Source: CBDCYS01 sp965224215
GTDB lineage: Bacteria > Acidobacteriota > Terriglobia > Bryobacterales > UBA6623
Direction: 5' to 3'
DNA length: 64,000 nucleotides
Assembly (NCBI GenBank): GCA_965224215.1
Contig: CBDCYS010000010.1
Coordinates: forward strand, 31,167-95,166
A model generated the notes under the pieces. The model did not search any database. It saw only the letters and a program-made list of their open reading frames with translations, and had not been told where the DNA came from. The position numbers and the translations under genes are program-made. Shown piece after piece: positions 28,842 through 36,490 of this stretch. Positions within the stretch are counted from its first letter, which is position 1. Each line of letters opens with the position of its first letter.

Positions 28842-30793
28842 GGTCTCCCTGGCGGTCTCCTTGTCGGCCGTCTCGAGCGTTCAGCAAGCATTCAATCCCT
28901 GTTTCTCCTGTTGTGTTCGGGTCTGTTCGATCACGATTGCCCAGATGAATCCCAGCAGTTCCCGTGCGATCGCGGTCACGACGACATTCGCGTGTTTGCC
29001 GTTGTTGCGCAGCTTGCGAAAGCGACCGCAAAGCCGCACCTGCGCCTTCCAGGCGATCGCTTGGACTGGGGGCGACGCCTTCTCGGCACGGCGTTGAATC
29101 AGCCGCGAGCGGCGTGCCGGGAAGCGATACGCCCAGGAGCATTCGACCAGCAGACGGCGAGCTTCCTCGTTGCCTGCTTTGGTGATCGCGCCTTGACGGC
29201 GTCGCGCTCCGCTCGTGTTCTCCGACGAAGTCACACCGACGAAACCCATCAGCTCGCGCGGGGAGTCGAAGCGTGTGAGATCGCCCAGCTCGGCCAGCAA
29301 CGTCATCCCCGCCAGCCAGTCCACGCCCCGCAGCGCCGTCAACGCCTGCGCTGGCCCTCCCAGGCTCCAGCCTTCCAGCTGATCATGCAACTGCTGCTCG
29401 AGGCGAGCCGTTCGGCTTTGCGCCTGGCGTATCGCCTCGGCGTATTCTTCGTAGGCGATCTGCGAGACCGGCTGCTCAAAGCGTTGCGTCTCGAGCCAGC
29501 GAAAGTGCGCTTGCGTCCAATTCTTGCGCCCGGGGAAACGCTTGTCGTGGCGCAGCAGCATAGCTCCGAGGCGTTGACGAAGTTGTTTGGCGATGAGTTT
29601 GCAGTCGCCGCGCGCGCGGCTCAGATCGCGGATCGCTTCGTGTTCCGGAGAGGGCGTCCAGACCGTGCTGAGCTCGCCGGCGCGATCGAGCCGAGCCAGG
29701 GTCAGCGCGTCGCGCCGATCGGTCTTGACGCGATCGCCGGATTTGCGCGGGGTCAGCGACGGCGCGACCAGGTCGCCATCGTGTTCGGTGTCACGAATCT
29801 GCCGGCAAATGCCGTAGCCACAGGGGCCGGCTTCGTAGCAGTAGTGCAGCCTCTGACCAGACGGGGCGAGTGCGGAAATCAAGCGACGAATGGCTTCAGG
29901 CCGGTTGTCGATCTTGCCGTAGAAATGCGCCTCGCCCCGCCCCGCCGCGGCGACAGCGACCGAGATACTGTTTTTGTGAACGTCCATCCCGACGTATTTG
30001 TCGTAGATGGGTATACGGTTGACTCAGGTAGCCCCAATATCTTGTGGTTTGGAGATTTTCTTGGGTTCTGTAACCGGGTGAACAATCATCTTGTAAGTCG
30101 CCGGATCCACGGCTACCGCCTGCTGGACGAGCCGATAGAAGAGTTTGCCGCGGCTTTTGGATTTGCGGCGGTTGAAACGGAAGGTGAACTCGTCCAGGTA
30201 GTAGTCCAGATGTTTGTGGCTCACGGCGCCCTGATGGGTGCCCAGCAGCCAGCGCTTGAGCAGTGACATCACGCGGTGGACGCGGGGCATCAATTCCGAC
30301 TTGGACTGCTCCTGCCTGCTGACAACTGTGACCTGATGGACGTAGTCTTCCTTTTTCAACCCGGAGTAACCGGGCCAGCCGTCGGTATGCACCACGCTGC
30401 CCGGCTCGATGCACTCCTCCACGAAAGGCAACAGGCTCTCGCCCGAGGCATCCTCGATTCTCTTCATGCGAATCCGGCCGATACCCCGCCCATCCTCTTG
30501 AGCGGCTACTGCGATCCATGCTTTGTTTTTCAGGTTTCGGCCCCGCAGGCCCTCTTCGAGCCCGCCCCAGTAGCTTTCATCGACTTCCACCGTCCCGGCC
30601 AGCAAATCCCGTCCCGGCCGCACCATCGCGCGCCGCATTTTGTGCAGCCAGGTCCAAGCCGTTTCGTACCTGTTGAGCCCCAACACTCTTTGCAGTCCCA
30701 AAGCGCTGGCCCCGGTCTTTTGGGTGGTGACCCACCACATCGCACGAAACCACCGTAATTATCTACTTGACACAAGGTCATAACCATAGTATG

Positions 30794-30946
30794 CTATTCT
30801 TGTGATCGGGGTGTCTTCTTTCCTTTCAGTTCTTTGTCGTCCTTCTCGTGCGCTACTCGGTGAAGTTCTTCGCGTACCTTCTTCGGGAAGATCCTCCGCA
30901 TCGCTTCGTCGGTCGTTAGATCCTTCTCTGGTTTCTTTCTGGTCAT
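30794..30946 (-). CDS. small basic protein within the IS1595 element, 50 aa
   Basis: Short open frame beginning MTRKKPEKDLTTDEAMRRIF and continuing PKKVREELHRVAHEKDDKEL; highly charged and helical. Its start is only four bases from the divergent transposase start, and GGAAG lies nine bases upstream. I recall similar short Lys/Glu-rich proteins beside IS1595-type transposases, so it may be a regulator of transposition or an antitoxin-like protein. Function not established. Confidence 0.55.
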   Translation of the reverse strand: MTRKKPEKDLTTDEAMRRIFPKKVREELHRVAHEKDDKELKGKKTPRSQE

Positions 30947-30950
30947 AGCT

Positions 30951-31886
30951 ATGGCTTCCACCGCAAATATCGATTTGATGACGCTAATGGACCGGTTCCA
31001 CTCTGAAGAGAAATGCCGCTCCTACCTTGAGGGCTTACGCTGGCCCAAGGGTATACAGTGCCCACGATGCGAAAACGAGAAGATCTCTCGAATCCACAAG
31101 CGCGGACAGTTCGATTGCGACTCATGCCGGTACCAGTTCTCCGTTACCGCCGGGACAATCTTCCATGATTCTCACTTGCCGCTTCCCAAGTGGTTCGCGG
31201 CCATCTACCTGATGTGCGAATCCCGCAAAGGGATTTCGGCCAACCAACTCAAGCGCACCCTGAAAGTAGCCTACAAGACCGCTTGGTATCTCTGCCATCG
31301 TATCCGAGCCGCCATGAAGGACGCCGACACCGAGCCCCTTGAAGGCACCGTCGAAGTCGATGAGACCTGGGTCGGCGGTAAGGCCAAGGGCATGGGCCGG
31401 GGATACACGGGGAACAAAACGATGGTTCTCGGGGCTATCGAACGCGATGGCAATATCCGGCTGACGGTCGGCAAGCGGCGCAATCGCGAAACGCTTCACG
31501 GATTCATTGAGGAGCACGCCCCGGATGCCGAGAACATCTATACCGACGACTACGAAGCCTACAAAGGCATTGGCGATGAGAAAACCAAGCACGAGAGCGT
31601 AAACCATTCCGCTGACGAGTGGGTTCGCGGCGATGTCCACACGAACTCGATCGAGGGCGCGTTCTCGCTCTTCAAGCGGTCTGTTGTCGGTGCCTATCAT
31701 AAAGTCAGCGTGAAGCATCTTCCTGCCTACCTTGATGAGTTCGAGTTTCGGTTCGACAATCGGAACAATCCGTATTTGTTTCGGGACACCCTGCTGCGGC
31801 TCATTAACTCGGACTCCCTGAAGTATAAGGATCTAATAGGGAAATCTGCTGCTGACAGCACGCACGGAGCTGCTTTATCCGCTTGA
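30951..31886 (+). CDS. IS1595-family (ISXO2-like) transposase, intact, 311 aa
   Basis: N-terminal zinc ribbon (CPRCENEKIS and CDSCRYQFS), then a DDE catalytic domain with VEVDETWVGGKAKG, YTDDYEAYKG and HTNSIEGAFSLFKRS. The C-terminal block LPAYLDEFEFRFDNRNN is typical. The frame is complete and the element ends are intact, so this copy may be active. Its last 83 bp overlap the 3' end of the convergent passenger gene. Confidence 0.92.
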   Translation: MASTANIDLMTLMDRFHSEEKCRSYLEGLRWPKGIQCPRCENEKISRIHKRGQFDCDSCRYQFSVTAGTIFHDSHLPLPKWFAAIYLMCESRKGISANQLKRTLKVAYKTAWYLCHRIRAAMKDADTEPLEGTVEVDETWVGGKAKGMGRGYTGNKTMVLGAIERDGNIRLTVGKRRNRETLHGFIEEHAPDAENIYTDDYEAYKGIGDEKTKHESVNHSADEWVRGDVHTNSIEGAFSLFKRSVVGAYHKVSVKHLPAYLDEFEFRFDNRNNPYLFRDTLLRLINSDSLKYKDLIGKSAADSTHGAALSA

Positions 31887-32604
31887 GAACCGCGTCCATT
31901 TCACTGTGAAATGCCCCTCCAGCCAAATCCATCTCCTGACTCATCTCTCGAATGTGCACCTGTAGACTCGCCTGAAACGATTCTAGACTAGAAATAGTCT
32001 GTTGAAGCGGAGCCCCAATAGATCGGATCAGTGGGAGAAGCGACTGAATTTCATCTGGTCCCTGCCGCTTCCGGACCCAATCAGACCATCCGGTTATGCT
32101 TTCGATGAGTAGGTCAACGTTGCGCTTTACGGGACCCGAGCGAATCCTCATAATGCTCGCCTGCCGATTGATCTTTTTTGATACCTTTACGACTCCTGCG
32201 TGGATCGCGCGGTGCGAGGATGTATCTGGACGTTTTGAAGCATTCGACGCGATCTCGCCCATCCGCTGATTTATTGCCGTAATCTTGGGGATGTCCACTT
32301 GTAGTTGGTGAATTGCAGCCTCCGCGTCCTTTCTGAAATCCAAATATCCCTTACGACCAACCGTCTGTAGCGGCTTTGATTTGGAGCGTTGCCAAACGAC
32401 GACACCAGTGGTCACCAAGACAAGAAACAGGGTTCCGAGCGCACCTAGGCCCAAAAAAACCCATTGCTGATCCGCTCCGGTAATCCAAGCGTATATTGTT
32501 CCACCTGCTGCTAACACGGAGTACACCACGCCAGCGTAGAAAGCCTGAAGTATAAAGTTGATAGCCTCATTGGCAATTTTCTGCCTAGCGGATGGCGATA
32601 GCAT
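31804..32604 (-). CDS. passenger membrane protein of the IS1595 element, 266 aa
   Basis: Starts MLSPSARQKIANEAINF just inside the right end of the element. Two membrane helices (YAGVVYSVLAAGGTIYAWIT and WVFLGLGALGTLFLVLVTTG) are followed by a basic cytosolic region of about 190 residues, rich in helix-forming segments (EAAIHQLQVDIPKITAINQR, FQASLQVHIREMSQEMDLAG), likely coiled coil. It is not a transposase and I do not recognise the family. An ATG inside the inverted repeat (32643) gives a longer alternative. It ends in a tail-to-tail overlap with the transposase. Confidence 0.7.
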   Translation of the reverse strand: MLSPSARQKIANEAINFILQAFYAGVVYSVLAAGGTIYAWITGADQQWVFLGLGALGTLFLVLVTTGVVVWQRSKSKPLQTVGRKGYLDFRKDAEAAIHQLQVDIPKITAINQRMGEIASNASKRPDTSSHRAIHAGVVKVSKKINRQASIMRIRSGPVKRNVDLLIESITGWSDWVRKRQGPDEIQSLLPLIRSIGAPLQQTISSLESFQASLQVHIREMSQEMDLAGGAFHSEMDAVLKRIKQLRACCQQQISLLDPYTSGSPS

Positions 32605-33169
32605 AAAAGCGAGGCTACCACGGCACCCTTGCGTCAAGTACATAATTACGGAAACCACAACGGCAAAGGGCTGCGCGTGTCCTGAAAGATGGTCCCGGCG
32701 GTCACCGAGGTTTGGCGCCCACACGCAGCGCACTGCAGCAGCACTTTTCGCAAAGGCCACGACTTTCCACAACCGCAACCCGGACAGCGGAAACCGTCCG
32801 GCCAGCGCAGCCGGAACAGATACTCCCGGCAGGCCTCCTCACTGCTAAAACGGGCCTCGAACTCTGTCAGGTTCTGAGGGTAATCTTCCATCTGCCGGCA
32901 TACTACATCTTGGGGCTACCTGAGTCAACCGGATACCCATCTTGTCGTAATTGTTGCACTTGTTCATCTCTTTGTTGAACTCGCTAGACTCTTTCATGAC
33001 CTGTCCTCCTCGATGCGGCTCTGCGCATCTGTTTGAAGCGTAACCCGCGACTCTCGCGGTTGGACAGGTCACTCCATCTTCTCTACGGGTATTCGAGACG
33101 GTGTCGCACTAGTGACGGATTTGGAACTGAGGCCTCATCGCCTAGGTTCGATACACTGGGTTCGCGGGA

Positions 33170-34351
33170 ATGAAGATTCTAGTTTCGGCCGGTGAGGCCT
33201 CGGGGGATCGCTATAGTGCCCAGCTTGTTGAGGCCCTGCGTAAGCACCTTCCTGAAGCTGAATTCTTTGGGTGCGCGGGCCGACATCTGCGGGAAGCCGG
33301 GGTGCGGCCCATCGTGCGAGCCGAGCAACTGGCGGTCGTGGGGATCTTCGAGGTCATCGCCCACATCCCGCGCATATGGGGCGAGTTCCGGCGCTTGGCC
33401 GCTGCCGCACGGCGAGAGAAGCCGCAGTTCGCCATCCTCACCGATTCTCCGGATTTTCACCTGCGGTTCGCTCGCAAGCTGCACCATCAGGGAATTCCAG
33501 TCTTCTACTACGTGGCCCCGCAGGTGTGGGCCTGGCGCAAGCGACGGGTGCGGCTACTCGAAAAATTCGTCGATCAACTACTTTGCATCTTCCCGTTCGA
33601 GGAGACGTTCTTCCGCGACAACAACGTCCCGGCGACATTCGTCGGACATCCTCTCCACGGGTCGGTGGCGACACGCATTTCTCGTGAAGAGTTCTTCCGC
33701 AAGCACGGCCTCAGCGAAGGGCGTCCGCTGGTCGCGTTGCTGCCCGGAAGCCGCCGCGGTGAAGCGGCCAGACACCTGCCGGAGTTGGTACGCGCGGTCG
33801 AACTTCTCGGGCAATGGCAGCCGCTGAACTTCGTGCTGCCGGCCTCGACAACCACGGGTAAGCGGTTTTTTGAGGAACGCATTTCGAATTCCGCCGTCCA
33901 TATAGTTGAAAGCGAGACAGAAAACGCCGTTGGGCATGCTGATTTGGCTCTTGTAGCAAGCGGCACGGCCACAGTCGAAGCGGCCCTGCTGGGCACGCCG
34001 ATGGTTGTTTTTTATCGCGTCAGCGCGGCGACTTGGTTCGTCGGCAAACCGCTTGTGAGTGTCGCATACTACAGCATGGTCAACCTGCTAGCCGGACGAG
34101 CCATCGTTCCAGAGCTAATCCAGGGAGACTTCACCGCCGAGCGGCTGGCCGCCGAGGCCAAGCGACTTCTCGAGAACGAGAAAGATCGAACTCAGATGCG
34201 CCATGATCTGTCCCTGGTCGAGCAGAGTCTGCGGGCGGAGCGGCCGGCGGCCGAGCGCGCCGCCCAAGTGATTTGCGAAGGATTGAAGTCGCGTAGCTTA
34301 CTACCGCCGGAAACATCGATTTCGTTAGAAGGACATTCGTTGGAAGGATAG
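33170..34351 (+). CDS. lpxB: lipid-A-disaccharide synthase
   Basis: Glycosyltransferase family 19 enzyme that joins UDP-2,3-diacylglucosamine and lipid X in lipid A synthesis at the inner membrane. The start MKILVSAGEASGDRYSAQLV is diagnostic. Further signatures are CAGRHLREAGV, LTDSPDFHLRFARKLH, YYVAPQVWAWRKRRV, CIFPFEETFF, FVGHPL and LLPGSRRGEAARHLP, with the nucleotide-sugar site VASGTATVEAALLGTPMVVF. Full length (393 aa). The stop is four bases before the next start, so it is co-transcribed with the M1-like gene. It shows that the host has an outer membrane with LPS. Confidence 0.95.
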   Translation: MKILVSAGEASGDRYSAQLVEALRKHLPEAEFFGCAGRHLREAGVRPIVRAEQLAVVGIFEVIAHIPRIWGEFRRLAAAARREKPQFAILTDSPDFHLRFARKLHHQGIPVFYYVAPQVWAWRKRRVRLLEKFVDQLLCIFPFEETFFRDNNVPATFVGHPLHGSVATRISREEFFRKHGLSEGRPLVALLPGSRRGEAARHLPELVRAVELLGQWQPLNFVLPASTTTGKRFFEERISNSAVHIVESETENAVGHADLALVASGTATVEAALLGTPMVVFYRVSAATWFVGKPLVSVAYYSMVNLLAGRAIVPELIQGDFTAERLAAEAKRLLENEKDRTQMRHDLSLVEQSLRAERPAAERAAQVICEGLKSRSLLPPETSISLEGHSLEG

Positions 34352-34355
34352 AGGA

Positions 34356-36428
34356 ATGCGCGAGTTAAACAAAATTGCCGCACCAAGCCAAACCCGGGCG
34401 TTGACCTGGCGCGAGTCAGAAAATCCAGCCCGGCTGCGTGCCCTCTGGTTGGAGGCCGTCTGGATGAGCGCACTCTTTCTGATCCTCGTCCTTTTCACCG
34501 CCCAGCTAGCGCAAGCTCAGTCCGGGCGGGCGCTGATCGATGTCGAACTCTATAACATTGATGCCGACATCAACCTCGCCACCCAAGTGCTCGATGCTCA
34601 GGCGCAGATCAGATTCACTCCTCGCGAGGAAACGGAGACCGTAATCTTCGAGCTGCACAACGGGCTGAACGTGAGCCGCGTGGTTGGCGAGGACGGTTCG
34701 GAAATCTCCGCAATTCGATATGCGCAGGACTTTACGATTCGGCTCAGCTTCCCGCAAACCCTGCCCGTGGGCGCCCCTGTCAATTTGACCTTTTTCTACG
34801 ACGGGAGCCTGGTGGGAGTCGAGAACTCCCCGATCGAAAACGTCAGCTTGGCGTCGATTGAGGCGGACCGGGCATTCCTGCTCTACCCGGCGCGCTGGTT
34901 CCCGGTGAATGGCTATGCGGCCGACCGCTTCGCCGCGAACATCAGCGTGACCGTCGAACCGAATCTCAACGTGATTGGCAGCGGGCTCTCCACAAGCGAG
35001 CCGCTGGACGGCAAGGTCAAGCACACCTTCGAGTTTAGCCAGCCTTCGTTCCCAGGCAGTATCGCGGTTCTGCCCGAAGACCCCGTGCGGGTGGAAAGCG
35101 AAGGTGTCACGACGGACATGTATTTCAAGACCGCCGACGCCGAGCAGACAACCGCTTACGGCGAGGAGATCGGTTCGATGGTGCGGTTCTACACTGACCG
35201 CTTCGCTCCCCCTTACTCAACGAGTCTGGCCGTCGTGGAAGTGGGTGAGTATTCTCCGGTTGGGTACGCCGCGCCGGGAATCATTTTCATGAGCCCCTAC
35301 GGCATCACGCCGGAGGTCAACCGAGAATCTCTGGGAACTCAGGTGGCGCACCAATGGTGGCCCGTGCTCACTTCCCCCGGGAATCGCAACCACACCTGGC
35401 TCGACCGCGGGCTTTCCCTCTATTCGGCAATGCTCTACATCGAAGAGATCGATGGGGAAGAAGGTTTTGGTCCGGCCATCCAGGACGTTCGCATCGGAGC
35501 TCTCACCTACGACGACATCCCGATTATCCAGTCGGGCCGGCTCGATGATTTTTCGTTCGAGATCGACGCATTAGCCGGATACAAGGGCGCCATGGTCATG
35601 CATATGCTGCGCTGGGCCATCGGCGATGAGGCCTTCTTTGACACGATGAAACAGTTCCTTGACAAGTTCATGTGGAAGTCGATGACAACCGACGACCTGC
35701 GCGAGACCGCCGAGCAGGTCAGCGGCAAGAGCCTGGAACCCTTCTTCATCCAATGGACCGAGTCGAAGGGCACGCCGGAATTCAGCCAGGAATACACCAT
35801 CTATCGCCTGGGCGACGGAGAGGGGTTCCGCGTCCTAGGGAAGGTCAAGCAGGACATGGACACCTTCAGCATGCCCGTGGAGCTCAAGATCGAGACGGAG
35901 GGCGAACCCGAGTTCCAGGTCATCGAAGTGATCGGAACCTCCTCGGACTACACGATTGACACGTTCGGCAAACCCCGCCGCGTGATCCTTGATCCGAAGA
36001 ACCGCATCTTGCGTTTCGACGAGGGGATTCACGTCCAGGTAGAAATCCGCAAGGGTGAGCAACTGGTCGAGCTAGGCTACTACAACGACGCCTTGAGCAA
36101 CTACCAAAAAGCTCTCGAAATCAACCGCTTCAGCTCGCTGTCTCATTACCGCATCGGCGAGGTTTTCTTGCTGCAGAACAACTACCAGTCCGCCGCGAAC
36201 GAATTTCGCGAGTGCCTCAACGGTGATCAGGAACCGTCCTGGACAGAGGTGTGGGCGCATATCAATCTGGGCAAGATTTTTGACATCACCGGCCAACGCG
36301 AACGAGCGGTCAACGAGTACCAGCTAGCCATCCGCTCACGCGATAACACCCAAGGCGCGCAAGACGAGGCCCGCAAATACCTGGAAAACCCCTACCGCCG
36401 CGAACGCAAGCAGGAGCGGATTTACTGA
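34356..36428 (+). CDS. M1-peptidase-fold protein lacking catalytic residues, with C-terminal TPR, 690 aa
   Basis: Membrane-anchored or secreted: hydrophobic leader at residues 34-54 ending AQAQS. Residues about 60-240 are the M1 N-terminal beta domain and 250-480 the gluzincin-like domain. Where M1 enzymes have HExxH this protein has TQVAHQWW (residues 328-335), losing the first His and the Glu. The WLNEG-type motif is WLDRG, losing the downstream zinc-ligand Glu. It should not bind catalytic zinc. The last 110 residues carry TPR-like repeats (GYYNDALSNYQKALEINRFS). It lies in an operon with lpxB. It may be a scaffold or chaperone, but no partner is visible. Confidence 0.75.
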   Translation: MRELNKIAAPSQTRALTWRESENPARLRALWLEAVWMSALFLILVLFTAQLAQAQSGRALIDVELYNIDADINLATQVLDAQAQIRFTPREETETVIFELHNGLNVSRVVGEDGSEISAIRYAQDFTIRLSFPQTLPVGAPVNLTFFYDGSLVGVENSPIENVSLASIEADRAFLLYPARWFPVNGYAADRFAANISVTVEPNLNVIGSGLSTSEPLDGKVKHTFEFSQPSFPGSIAVLPEDPVRVESEGVTTDMYFKTADAEQTTAYGEEIGSMVRFYTDRFAPPYSTSLAVVEVGEYSPVGYAAPGIIFMSPYGITPEVNRESLGTQVAHQWWPVLTSPGNRNHTWLDRGLSLYSAMLYIEEIDGEEGFGPAIQDVRIGALTYDDIPIIQSGRLDDFSFEIDALAGYKGAMVMHMLRWAIGDEAFFDTMKQFLDKFMWKSMTTDDLRETAEQVSGKSLEPFFIQWTESKGTPEFSQEYTIYRLGDGEGFRVLGKVKQDMDTFSMPVELKIETEGEPEFQVIEVIGTSSDYTIDTFGKPRRVILDPKNRILRFDEGIHVQVEIRKGEQLVELGYYNDALSNYQKALEINRFSSLSHYRIGEVFLLQNNYQSAANEFRECLNGDQEPSWTEVWAHINLGKIFDITGQRERAVNEYQLAIRSRDNTQGAQDEARKYLENPYRRERKQERIY

Positions 36429-36490
36429 GGCTGGTTCGTTCAGGGAGGCCGCGCGATTGGGTCCAGCGAGCTAGACCGCGAGAACCTGCC

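Larger units (their letters stand above)
30754..32650 (+). mobile_element. second IS1595-family element carrying two extra genes
   Basis: Ends are CGTAATTATCTACTTGACAC (left) and CGTAATTATGTACTTGACGC (right, reversed), with the 8-bp duplication GAAACCAC at 30746-30753 and 32651-32658. At 1897 bp it is about 870 bp longer than the plain IS1595 copies nearby, because it carries a 50-aa gene and a 266-aa membrane-protein gene besides its own intact transposase. It interrupts the transposase of the outer IS1595 element. Confidence 0.92.
30024..32891 (-). pseudogene. IS1595 (ISXO2-like) transposase, copy A, split by second element
   Basis: The N-terminal zinc-ribbon part (MEDYPQNLTEFEARFSSEEA, CPGCGCGKSW, CAACG) is at 32891-32652. 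The catalytic part (GTVEVDESYWGGLEEG, HTDGWPGYSG, LDEFTFRFNRRKSKS) is at 30753-30024. The coding sequence is in frame across the join once the inner element is removed (LPLWF then RAMWWVTTQKTG). It is inactive as arranged. Confidence 0.9.
30006..32941 (-). mobile_element. IS1595-family element, copy A, inserted in IS110 and itself interrupted
   Basis: Terminal inverted repeats of about 32 bp begin GATGGGTATACGGTTGACTC on the left and GATGGGTATCCGGTTGACTC (reverse strand) on the right. The 8-bp target duplication TTGTCGTA is at 29998-30005 and 32942-32949. Removing the inner element with its duplication leaves 1031 bp, one base longer than copy C (40016-41045). That one base is the C missing from copy C's transposase. 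Confidence 0.92.
28881..32997 (-). pseudogene. IS110 transposase, copy A, interrupted after about 19 codons
   Basis: The first codons MKESSEFNKEMNKCNNYDK lie at 32997-32942, and the rest (MDVHKNSISVAVA to the stop) at 29987-28881. The IS1595 element 30006-32941 sits between them. Catalytic DEDD residues are preserved (GMDVHKNS, YEAGPCGYG, KTDRRDALTLARL), and without the insertion the frame would be open as in copy B. An ATG at 29987 could still give a nearly complete protein if expressed, but the native start and leader are separated. Confidence 0.88.
28306..33084 (-). mobile_element. IS110-family element (IS1111-like ends), copy A, split by nested insertion
   Basis: The same element as 43620-45454. 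Its ends are bounded by CT (28304-28305 and 33083-33084) inside a CCCTGCGCT/ACGGG target. Removing the nested insertion with one 8-bp duplication (30006-32949) leaves 1835 bp, exactly the length of copy B. Subterminal inverted repeats ATGGTGTGACCTGTC (left) and ATGGAGTGACCTGTC (right, reversed) are present. Order on the minus strand: short 5' leader, transposase, long structured non-coding tail. Confidence 0.9.

Noticed and set aside
28794..30266. Long plus-strand open frame (490 codons), and its twin at 44108-45406
   Set aside because: Exact antisense of the IS110 transposase; the minus frame has all DEDD motifs and a ribosome-binding site.
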